Source of the DNA: UMGS973 sp963609975
Lineage (GTDB): Bacteria; Bacillota; Clostridia; Peptostreptococcales; Anaerovoracaceae
Direction: 5' to 3'
NCBI GenBank assembly: GCA_963609975.1
Contig: CAVDMD010000026.1
Span: forward strand, 1 to 20,932
DNA: 20,932 nt
Shown: positions 1 through 6,394 of the stretch, piece by piece
How positions within the stretch are numbered: the stretch's first letter is position 1
Layout of the letters: each line of letters opens with the position of its first letter
The notes under the pieces: model-generated
What the model was told of the DNA's origin: nothing
The model's input: only the letters and a program-made list of their open reading frames with translations
Databases searched by the model: none
Translations under genes and position numbers: made by a program

Positions 1-390
1 CACTTTACCGATTACTCCAACAGAGCCCTGCGCTATGCCAATGCACTGCTGGAAAAGTCGTTGAAGCGGGGTGAACACTATGGTAGAATGGAGAAAAGCA
101 TAGTGATAACCATAGCAGACGGCAAACCTTACAGTGAGATTGACAAGCTGCACTGTGTGTTTGATATCAGGGAGAGAGAAACAAATATGCCTATGACAGA
201 CAGGTTGGAGTTTCATTGTGTGCAGCTTGGCTGCGTAGATGATTCCAAACCTGTGTCTGAGCTTAGTCCGTTAGAGATTTTTGCAGCATATATCAAATAT
301 GCCGCAGATGAGGACAAGGCGGGGTATGCCTCTGAACTCCTTGAACACGGAGATGTGGACAGCACAGGCAAAATCTCAGGGCTGTTCTGA
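1..390 (+). CDS. PD-(D/E)XK nuclease family transposase / Rpn-like protein, 3' part only
   Basis: The reading frame is open from the first base, so the gene begins outside the window. The visible 129 residues resemble the C-terminal part of Rpn/PDDEXK_2 (recombination-promoting nuclease, putative transposase) proteins. They show a helix of the N-R-A-L-R-Y-A type, then K-R-G-E-x-Y followed by a strand rich in Ile and Val, then a segment like 'E-I-D-K-L-H-C-V-F-D-I-R-E' and 'T-D-R-L-E-F-H'. The family cleaves DNA with a PD-(D/E)XK core, but that core lies upstream and cannot be checked here. The end is short for the family: a helix resembling the usual 'FIKYA' region is followed only by about 20 residues before the stop. 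The gene may therefore be a C-terminally shortened copy. A strong terminator follows within about 30 bases. Confidence 0.7.
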   Translation, partial: HFTDYSNRALRYANALLEKSLKRGEHYGRMEKSIVITIADGKPYSEIDKLHCVFDIRERETNMPMTDRLEFHCVQLGCVDDSKPVSELSPLEIFAAYIKYAADEDKAGYASELLEHGDVDSTGKISGLF

Positions 391-420
391 TATACCGGCA
401 ATAAGAACTTTAAATATTTT

Positions 421-452
421 ACCTCCGGCAGATTATCCGCCGGAGGTTTTTT
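421..452 (+). terminator. Intrinsic terminator after the Rpn-like gene
   Basis: A perfect 9-bp stem, ACCTCCGGC (421-429) against GCCGGAGGT (439-447), encloses a 9-nt loop. The stem runs into six T residues (447-452). It separates the transposase-like gene from the promoter of the next unit. Confidence 0.9.
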
Positions 453-550
453 GAATATATGATATTTTATCTTTACTTTACTGAATTTTTATCCTCTGTT
501 AACTAATAGGCGGCAGCGAGGCTGTATACTGTCTAAAGGATATACCGGTC

Positions 551-579
551 TTGCCCTAAGTTGAGCTATGTTGTATAAT
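551..579 (+). promoter_or_regulatory. Sigma-A type promoter for the fchA-folD-larB unit
   Basis: TTGCCC (551-556) and TATAAT (574-579) are separated by exactly 17 bases. The first matches the -35 consensus at four of six positions and the second matches the -10 consensus fully. Transcription would begin near 586, giving a leader of about 37 bases before the fchA start. Confidence 0.75.
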
Positions 580-622
580 AATGCGTAAGTGTGACAAATT
601 ACAGAAAGGAGAGGGCATATAT

Positions 623-1255
623 ATGAGTTATATAGAAAAAACCTGCAGTGAATTTACAGAGGCTCTGGCTTCGGGAACTCCTGTGCCCGGCGGCGGCAGC
701 GCTGCGGCGGTTGCAGGAGCAGTAGGTGTAGCCCTTGGCAACATGGTGGGCTCACTTACCGCAGGCAAAAAAAAATACGCAGAGGTTGAAGAACATATGC
801 AGAATCTTATGGACAGGGCAGAAACTTTGAGAATACAGCTTCTTGAGCTTGTTGATAAAGATGCCGAAGCTTTTGCTCCCCTTGCAAGAGCATACGGTAT
901 GCCAAAAGAAACACCCGAGCAGAGGGAGTCAAAACGGCAGACTATGGAGAAGTGTCTTAAACTTGCCTGCAGTGCGCCTCTTGAAATAATGGAAAAATGC
1001 GGTGAGGCGATAGAACTTCACAAAGAATTTGCCGCAAAAGGCAACAGCCTTGCAGTCAGCGATGCAGGAGTAGGCGCCATAATATGCAGAGCGGCTCTCA
1101 AGGGAGCTTCACTTAATGTATATGTAAACACAAAGCTTATGCACGACAGAGGTCTTGCAGATGAGCTTGACAAAAAAGCGGACAGGCTGATAGAGAAATA
1201 TTCCGATATGGCAGAGGAAATATTTGAAGAAGTCTGCAGGGAGATAAGAAAATGA
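623..1255 (+). CDS. fchA: Cyclodeaminase/cyclohydrolase family protein (FtcD C-domain, FchA-type)
   Basis: This 210-residue protein belongs to the formimidoyltetrahydrofolate cyclodeaminase family. Family members convert 5-formimino-THF to 5,10-methenyl-THF plus ammonia, or (FchA type) interconvert methenyl-THF and 10-formyl-THF. The signature G-T-P-x-P-G-G-G-S-A-A-A is near residues 17-29. Conserved K-D-A-E-A-F and the late S-D-A-G-V-G-A plus N-V-Y-V-N segments are also present. The whole protein is helical and of normal length for the free-standing form. The ATG at 623 is chosen because AAGGAGAGGG (606-615) lies just upstream; an open frame begins 14 codons earlier but has no ribosome site. 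The stop overlaps the folD start (ATGA). Whether it acts on formimino- or formyl-folate cannot be read from the sequence; the neighbouring hutD favours a formimino link and the altered FolD favours a cyclohydrolase role. Confidence 0.9.
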   Translation: MSYIEKTCSEFTEALASGTPVPGGGSAAAVAGAVGVALGNMVGSLTAGKKKYAEVEEHMQNLMDRAETLRIQLLELVDKDAEAFAPLARAYGMPKETPEQRESKRQTMEKCLKLACSAPLEIMEKCGEAIELHKEFAAKGNSLAVSDAGVGAIICRAALKGASLNVYVNTKLMHDRGLADELDKKADRLIEKYSDMAEEIFEEVCREIRK

Positions 1256-2127
1256 GTGCGAAACTATTAAAAGGCAGACCTGTTGCGGATGCCATCACAG
1301 AAAAAATAAAAGCAAAGGTTCAAAACCTCAGACAGCAGGGAATATGCCCCCGGCTTGCGATAGTCAGAGTGGGCGCAGACGAAAGCGATATAGCCTATGA
1401 GAGAAGCGCAGCAAAACGTGCAGAGAAATCAGGAATAAAGATAAAAAACGTAGTGCTTCCCGAAACAATATCGCAGGAGGCGCTGATAACCGAAATAGAG
1501 AAGCTCAACAGTGACGATGAGGTGAACGGCATACTTCTTTTCAGACCGCTGCCATCGCACATAGACGATGCTGTGGCGGGACAGACGATAATGCCGGCAA
1601 AGGATATAGACGGCATTACAAATCTGTCGCTGGCTGGCGTGTTTACAGGTACAGATACAGGATTTCCGCCTTGTACGGCCAGAGCCTGCATGGAGATACT
1701 TGACTATTACAATATCCCGCTCAAAGGCAGGAAAGCTGTGGTGGTGGGCAGGAGTCTTGTGGTGGGCAGACCTCTTGCAATGATGCTGATGAAACAAAAC
1801 GCTACGGTAACCATATGCCATACAGGTACGGCGCCTTCCGATATGGAACAAATCTGCAGGGAGGCTGATATACTTGCAGTTGCCTCAGGCAGACCGGGTA
1901 CAATAAAAAAACAGCATACAAACAGTATGCAGACAGTAATAGATGTAGGTATCAATGTTGACAAAAACGGCAATATGTGCGGAGATGCGGATTTTGAAGA
2001 AATTTCAGAAGAAGTCTGTGCGATAACTCCCGTACCCGGCGGAGTGGGAGGAGTCACATCAGGTATTCTGATGCTTCATACGGCAGAGGCCGCAGAAAAA
2101 CAGTTCAGGGACAGGACAGATGGATAA
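1252..2127 (+). CDS. folD: FolD-family methylenetetrahydrofolate dehydrogenase, cyclohydrolase centre altered
   Basis: FolD normally oxidises 5,10-methylene-THF with NADP and then hydrolyses methenyl-THF. The 291-residue protein has full length, the K-D-x-D-G segment (117-121), a Rossmann nucleotide site with V-V-V-G-R-S and V-V-G-R-P-L, the A-T-V-T-I-C-H-T strand, and the closing P-V-P-G-G-V-G motif. In canonical FolD the active site reads Y-x-x-x-K; here Tyr49 is present but the Lys position is Ala53. The conserved Gln of the 'V-Q-L-P-L-P' strand is Phe97, with Arg98 next to it. Lys and Gln form the cyclohydrolase centre in characterised homologues (human K56 and Q100), so this copy is probably a dehydrogenase only. 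It is translationally coupled to fchA upstream (4-nt overlap) and to larB downstream (8-nt overlap). Confidence 0.93.
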   Translation: MSAKLLKGRPVADAITEKIKAKVQNLRQQGICPRLAIVRVGADESDIAYERSAAKRAEKSGIKIKNVVLPETISQEALITEIEKLNSDDEVNGILLFRPLPSHIDDAVAGQTIMPAKDIDGITNLSLAGVFTGTDTGFPPCTARACMEILDYYNIPLKGRKAVVVGRSLVVGRPLAMMLMKQNATVTICHTGTAPSDMEQICREADILAVASGRPGTIKKQHTNSMQTVIDVGINVDKNGNMCGDADFEEISEEVCAITPVPGGVGGVTSGILMLHTAEAAEKQFRDRTDG

Positions 2128-2872
2128 GAAGTATTTACTGAAGCTCTGCGAAGACATCAGAGCTGACAGAATTTCGTGTGAAGAAGCGGCGGATATGCTG
2201 ACAGAGCTGCCGTTCAAAGATATGGGGTTTGCCAGAATAGACAATCACAGAAGCCTTCGGACAGGCTATCCCGAAGTGGTTTTCTGTCAGGGCAAGACAG
2301 ACAGTCAGATAGCGGACATAATGGAGCTGCTGTGGCAAAACAACAATACCGTTATGGGTACAAGAGCGACAGAAGCAAATTACAGGGCAGTCAGAGAACG
2401 TATACCTGAGGCAGAATACTTTGAACAGGCCCGTATTATTGCAGCCTCAAGGCAAAGTGAGGCAAAGACAGGCTCTGTTGCAGTCATAACGGCGGGAACC
2501 TCCGACATACCTGTGGCGGAGGAGGCGGCGGTAACCGCAGAAATCCTCGGCAACAATGTCAGCAGGATATATGATGTGGGAGTTGCGGGGATACACAGGC
2601 TGTTTGACAGCCTTGAGGAGATAAGGAACGCCAATGTCGTGATAGTATGCGCAGGCATGGAGGGTGCGCTGGCCTCTGTGACGGGAGGACTTGTGGACGT
2701 ACCGGTCATAGCGGTTCCCACAAGCATTGGCTACGGCGCCGGCTTTAACGGCCTTGCAGCGCTTTTGTCCATGCTCAACAGCTGTGCAAACGGCATAAGC
2801 GTGGTTAATATAGATAACGGATTCGGGGCAGCCTATACTGCTTCAATGATTAACAGAGGTAAACATGAATAA
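2120..2872 (+). CDS. larB: LarB, pyridinium-3,5-biscarboxylic acid mononucleotide synthase
   Basis: LarB carboxylates and hydrolyses nicotinic acid adenine dinucleotide in the first step of the nickel-pincer nucleotide cofactor pathway. The 250 residues are normal length. The N-terminal third is the LarB-specific helical part, containing F-A-R-I-D-N-H-R and Y-P-E-V-V-F. The C-terminal two thirds are PurE-like, with A-G-T-S-D-I-P-V-A-E-E-A, the C-A-G-M-E-G-A-L loop, V-P-T-S-I-G-Y-G-A and V-N-I-D-N-G-F-G-A. The ATG lies inside the last codons of folD and its ribosome site is weak (AGGACAG), so translational coupling is likely. The next gene overlaps its end by 8 nt. The partner sulfur transferase LarE and the enzyme LarA are not in the window. 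Confidence 0.92.
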   Translation: MDKKYLLKLCEDIRADRISCEEAADMLTELPFKDMGFARIDNHRSLRTGYPEVVFCQGKTDSQIADIMELLWQNNNTVMGTRATEANYRAVRERIPEAEYFEQARIIAASRQSEAKTGSVAVITAGTSDIPVAEEAAVTAEILGNNVSRIYDVGVAGIHRLFDSLEEIRNANVVIVCAGMEGALASVTGGLVDVPVIAVPTSIGYGAGFNGLAALLSMLNSCANGISVVNIDNGFGAAYTASMINRGKHE

Positions 2873-3536
2873 ATTATATTTTGATTGCAGCAACGGAATA
2901 AGCGGAGATATGGTGTTAAACGGTCTTGCGGCGCTGGGTGTGCCGTCTTGCGAGATAGCGGAGGCGCTAAAAGGTGCGGTTCCCGCAGGCGGCGGATGCT
3001 GCGGCAGGCAGGGCTGCGGCGCACACTCCCACCGGAGCTACATTGAAATAAAGGAAATGATATTAAACTCCGGCCTGAGTGACAACGCAAAGCGGATCGC
3101 CTGCAGCATTTATCAGACAATCGCAGAGGCGGAAGCCGAGGTTCACGGAACTTTAACGGAGGAAACTCATTTCCATGAAGTAGGGAGAGATGAAGCCATA
3201 CTCAATATTATGGGCGTGGCATTCTGTCTTGACAGACTTCAGATAAAAGAAATCTACTGCGGCACTATTTGTGACGGTCATGGCTTTATCCAATGCAGCC
3301 ATGGCGAGATTCCGGTACCGGTACCGGCAGTTATGGCTATGCGCAAAGCCTGCGATTACCGCTTTGAGAGGGTAGACGCGGCAACCGAACTGGTAACTCC
3401 ATCTGGTCTTGGTACACTCATAGGTATCGGAGCACAATATGTCGAAGCAATGCCGGAAACAGAGGCATGTGTAATGGTAGAAGCAAAGGGAAAGAGAAAT
3501 ACAGGTAGAGGAGGTCTTAAAATCTATATGTATTAG
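2865..3536 (+). CDS. larC: LarC-like nickel insertion protein, N-terminal half only
   Basis: LarC inserts nickel into the pincer nucleotide using CTP. Recognisable LarC features are the start Y-F-D-C-S-N-G-I-S-G-D-M, H-S-H-R-S-Y, V-H-G and H-F-H-E-V-G near the middle, C-S-H-G-E-I-P-V-P-V-P-A, and E-L-V-T-P-S-G. The protein is only 223 residues, about half of a full LarC; it stops where the second, CTP-binding part (LarC2) would begin. In some bacteria larC1 and larC2 are joined by programmed frameshifting, but here the next gene starts at once and no frame downstream resembles LarC2. The usual His-rich loop is shortened and Cys-rich (Cys45, Cys46, Cys51, His54, His56). The start ATG is preceded by AGAGGT and overlaps larB. 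Function as a complete nickel insertase is therefore doubtful. Confidence 0.82.
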   Translation: MNKLYFDCSNGISGDMVLNGLAALGVPSCEIAEALKGAVPAGGGCCGRQGCGAHSHRSYIEIKEMILNSGLSDNAKRIACSIYQTIAEAEAEVHGTLTEETHFHEVGRDEAILNIMGVAFCLDRLQIKEIYCGTICDGHGFIQCSHGEIPVPVPAVMAMRKACDYRFERVDAATELVTPSGLGTLIGIGAQYVEAMPETEACVMVEAKGKRNTGRGGLKIYMY

Positions 3537-3556
3537 CATTGGAGAAAGGAATACTT

Positions 3557-4438
3557 ATGAGTGAAAAACAGTATAGGAGGCGCCTATGCGACAGATCTGA
3601 CGGCAGACTTCTCAAAAAACTTTCACCCATGCACCGGATAGAGCCTTATATAATGGTGCACAGAAACGACGCAACCAACCTTATTTTTGACAAGGTTGAA
3701 GTCACAAGGCTTGAGGAGTATGTCAGACAAAAAAGAAAACAGGGATACAAAGGCTTTGGGGTGCTTCATGTGATGCTGGCATCATACGTCAGAGTGGTAT
3801 CTCAGAGACCTGCGGTCAACCGGTTCATATCGGGACAGAAAATCTATGCAAGAAACAATATAGAAGTCAATATCGACATCAAAAAAGAAATGACGCTGGA
3901 GTCACCGGATACAGTTGTAAAGATTGAATTTGACGCCGCTGATACAGCTATAGAAATATACCTCAAAATGAAAGAGGTCATAGATGACAACAAGGGCGGC
4001 GCACTTGACAGTGATTTTGACAATACAGCCAGAATACTTAATTACATACCCGGACTTATTAAAAAATTCTCATTCTGGTTTATCAGACTTATTGACTATT
4101 TCGGATTTTTACCCAAATCACTGTTAAAAGTAAGCCCTTTTCACGGCAGTCTGTTTGTAACTTCAATGGGGTCGCTTGGCATACCGGCTATTCATCATCA
4201 CCTCTATAACCTTGGCAATGTACCGGTGTTCTGCAGCATAGGACCTAAGAGAACCGAATACGAAACGGGATCTGACGGCAGTGTGACAAAACGAAAATAT
4301 GTTGACTATACATTTTCGGTTGATGAGAGAATCTGCGACGGATTTTATTTTGCTTCGGCAATGAAAATACTGAAGGCAAATCTCAGACATCCCGAAAAAC
4401 TGGATATGCCGCCGCAGGAAATAGTGCAGGATATATAG
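3557..4438 (+). CDS. E2/chloramphenicol-acetyltransferase-fold protein with altered active-site motif
   Basis: The 293-residue protein resembles the trimeric CoA-dependent acyltransferase fold of 2-oxoacid dehydrogenase E2 and CatA enzymes. It has an N-terminal region M-H-R-I-E-P-Y-I-M, a central V-N-R-F-I-S-G segment, G-S-L-F-V-T-S-M-G-S-L-G-I, and near the C-terminus the segment corresponding to H-x-x-x-D-G. That segment reads D-E-R-I-C-D-G (256-262): the catalytic His position is Glu257, while Asp261 and Gly262 remain. There is no lipoyl or peripheral-subunit domain, so it is not a true E2. The ATG at 3557 is preferred because GGAGAAAGGA (3541-3550) precedes it; the upstream TTG at 3539 lies in front of that site. 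It follows larC by 20 nt and precedes hutD by 10 nt. Substrate unknown. Confidence 0.75.
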   Translation: MSEKQYRRRLCDRSDGRLLKKLSPMHRIEPYIMVHRNDATNLIFDKVEVTRLEEYVRQKRKQGYKGFGVLHVMLASYVRVVSQRPAVNRFISGQKIYARNNIEVNIDIKKEMTLESPDTVVKIEFDAADTAIEIYLKMKEVIDDNKGGALDSDFDNTARILNYIPGLIKKFSFWFIRLIDYFGFLPKSLLKVSPFHGSLFVTSMGSLGIPAIHHHLYNLGNVPVFCSIGPKRTEYETGSDGSVTKRKYVDYTFSVDERICDGFYFASAMKILKANLRHPEKLDMPPQEIVQDI

Positions 4439-4448
4439 AGGTGCTCAG

Positions 4449-5045
4449 ATGAAATACAGAATAATAAAGCCGGAGGATTTTGTGACCGGAGTGTGGGCGG
4501 GAGGCACCACAACTCAGATTGCCATATACCCCGAAGACGCATCATACAGCGAGCGCAATTTCATCTTTCGCCTGAGTTCTGCAACCGTTGATACAGATCG
4601 GTCTGAATTTACCCATCTGCCCGATTATGACAGGTGGCTGATGATACTTGAGGGGAGTGCAAGGCTTGTCTACGGCAATGACAGAGAGATTACTCTCAGA
4701 CCCTATAAATGTGATGCTTTTGATGGTGGGGAGAACACCGTAAGCTACGGGCAGGTTACAGACTACAACCTGATGCTCCGAAAAGGCGGCGAAGGTTCCA
4801 TGAAGGCTGTAAAACTTGATGAAAATATTCAGAAAATCAGGCTTCTGCCTCGGGGCAGATACACAAATGGCTTTGCGGGAGTATTTTTGCGCGGAAGCCA
4901 TGCGAGAATTACTGTGTGGGGAAATGAGTTTGAAATTGAAAACGGCTGTCAGCTTCTGCTGATTTTTGAAGGGGAGAAGCTGGCGGAGCTTGAGATTGCA
5001 GGCTCCGGCACAGCTGTGATTGCACAGGGAGTATTCAATAACTGA
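4449..5045 (+). CDS. hutD: HutD family protein
   Basis: HutD proteins are cupin-like (bicupin) proteins found with histidine-utilisation genes; they are thought to tune that pathway, but no reaction is established. The 198 residues match the family pattern: an early W-A-G-G-T-T-T-Q-I-A where most members have W-x-N-G-G-G-x-T, then F-I-F-R-L-S-S-A-T-V, F-T-H-L-P-D-Y-D-R-W-L and a L-E-G-S-A-R-L strand, with a second beta-rich half. The start follows a GAGGTG ribosome site (4438-4443). It is the last gene of the unit. Its presence with a formimino-THF cyclodeaminase relative points to handling of formimino groups from histidine or purine breakdown, but no hutH, hutU or hutI lies in the window. 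Confidence 0.82.
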   Translation: MKYRIIKPEDFVTGVWAGGTTTQIAIYPEDASYSERNFIFRLSSATVDTDRSEFTHLPDYDRWLMILEGSARLVYGNDREITLRPYKCDAFDGGENTVSYGQVTDYNLMLRKGGEGSMKAVKLDENIQKIRLLPRGRYTNGFAGVFLRGSHARITVWGNEFEIENGCQLLLIFEGEKLAELEIAGSGTAVIAQGVFNN

Positions 5046-5059
5046 AATAAGACAGCAAA

Positions 5060-5110
5060 AGAGCTGCCGCACCGGATAAATCATTTTTCCAATGCGGCAG
5101 CTTCTGTTTT
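5060..5110. terminator. Bidirectional terminator between hutD and purA
   Basis: A perfect 10-bp stem, AGCTGCCGCA (5062-5071) with TGCGGCAGCT (5093-5102), encloses a 21-nt loop that can pair a little further (CGGA with TCC-type bases). TTTT closes it on the plus side (5107-5110). AAAA precedes it (5057-5060), giving TTTT on the minus side. It lies between the convergent ends of hutD and purA. Confidence 0.85.
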
Positions 5111-6375
5111 CATAACCTGATATATTCATCTCTGCCTGCACCTACGGAAACATAGGTGATTTTGCAGTCTACAGCCTTTTCGATGTATGCGATGTAGTCC
5201 TTTGCAGCCTGAGGAAGCTCACTATAGCTGCGGCATTTTGAAACATCGCCGAATCCCGGCAGATATTCGATGACAGGCTTTGCGCGGAGCAGGCGCTGCC
5301 CTGTAGGGAATACTGTGGTTTTGACACCGTCAATATCATAGGCGGTGCATACGGGTATTTTGTCCATATATGACAGTACATCAAGCTTTGTCAGAGCTAT
5401 TTCGGTTGCGCCCTGCACTCTGACGCCGTATCTGGAGGCAGGTATATCAAAGGCACCGACTCTGCGTGGTCTGCCGGTAGCAGCTCCGTATTCGCCTCCG
5501 GCACTTCTGAGAGCCTCTGCTTCCTCGCCCGACATCTCAACGGTAAACGGCCCTTCACCCACACAGGTTGAATATGCCTTCATAATCCCCAGAGTGCCTG
5601 TCAGCGCAAGTCCCGGAACTCCGGCTCCGACAGGAGCAAATGAGGCGAGGGTTGTTGAGGAGGAGGTGTACGGATATATGCCGAAATCAATATCTCTTAA
5701 TGCTCCAAGCTGCGCCTCAAACATTATATTCTTGCCCTCCGCAGCGGCCTGATACAGATAATCCGATACATCTGTAACATACGGCGCCACCTCTTTGCCG
5801 TATTTTTTGAGCCAGTCCATAATCTCACCGGCATCTACAGGCTCGTGACCGTAGCCTCTGACTGTGATGTTTTTCCACTCAACAATATCCCTGACCTTTT
5901 CGCTGAGGCTGTCCATATCAAGCAGATCCTCCATACGCAGAGCCTTTTTCATATATTTGTCCGCATATACAGGCGCTATACCTCTGCGGGTAGAGCCGAA
6001 TTTCTTGTCTGCAAGTCTGTCCTCTTCCATAATATCCATGAGTCTGTGATAAGGCATACAGATGACTGCCTTGTCGCTTATCTTGAGATTGTCCGGAGTT
6101 ATTTTAATGCCCTGCTCTCTTAATTTGCCGGCTTCGTTTACAAGATGCTCAATATCTATTACCATGCCGTTCCCCATTATATTGACAGTGGTTTCTCTGA
6201 GTATGCCCGAAGGCAGCAGGTTCAGAATAAATTTTCCCTTGTCGTTTACAACGGTATGACCTGCGTTGTTGCCGCCCTGATAACGGCATATTATGTCATA
6301 GTCAGATGAAAGCAGATCCACCATGCGTCCTTTTCCCTCATCTCCCCAGTTGATACCAACGATTGCTGTAAGCAT
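5110..6375 (-). CDS. purA: Adenylosuccinate synthetase
   Basis: PurA joins IMP and aspartate with GTP to give adenylosuccinate, the first step from IMP to AMP, in the cytosol. The 421 residues are normal length. The N-terminal G-I-N-W-G-D-E-G-K-G loop holds the catalytic Asp12, and N-N-A-G-H-T holds His40; the family usually has Gln where this protein has Asn9. The later S-S-S-T-T, G-A-T-G-R-P-R-R and the L-T-K-L-D-V-L guanine-binding strand are present. The ATG at 6375 is used because AGGAAAGGAG lies about 8 nt before it; an open frame runs nine codons further up without a ribosome site. purB ends 19 nt upstream, and the two are the last genes of the pyrG operon. Confidence 0.97.
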   Translation of the reverse strand: MLTAIVGINWGDEGKGRMVDLLSSDYDIICRYQGGNNAGHTVVNDKGKFILNLLPSGILRETTVNIMGNGMVIDIEHLVNEAGKLREQGIKITPDNLKISDKAVICMPYHRLMDIMEEDRLADKKFGSTRRGIAPVYADKYMKKALRMEDLLDMDSLSEKVRDIVEWKNITVRGYGHEPVDAGEIMDWLKKYGKEVAPYVTDVSDYLYQAAAEGKNIMFEAQLGALRDIDFGIYPYTSSSTTLASFAPVGAGVPGLALTGTLGIMKAYSTCVGEGPFTVEMSGEEAEALRSAGGEYGAATGRPRRVGAFDIPASRYGVRVQGATEIALTKLDVLSYMDKIPVCTAYDIDGVKTTVFPTGQRLLRAKPVIEYLPGFGDVSKCRSYSELPQAAKDYIAYIEKAVDCKITYVSVGAGRDEYIRL

Positions 6376-6394
6376 ATAATATTCTCCTTTCCTG

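Noticed and set aside
389..549. GATATACCGG occurring at 389-398 and 540-549 as a mobile-element flank
   Set aside because: A 10-base match over 150 bases, without terminal inverted repeats or a transposase between the copies, is weak evidence.
1429..1851. Minus-strand open frame opposite folD
   Set aside because: It is a shadow of folD with Cys/His/Tyr-rich, unrecognisable translation and no ribosome site.
3480..3560. Programmed frameshift that would extend LarC into LarC2
   Set aside because: The next gene starts 20 nt later with its own ribosome site, and neither alternative frame encodes LarC2-like sequence.
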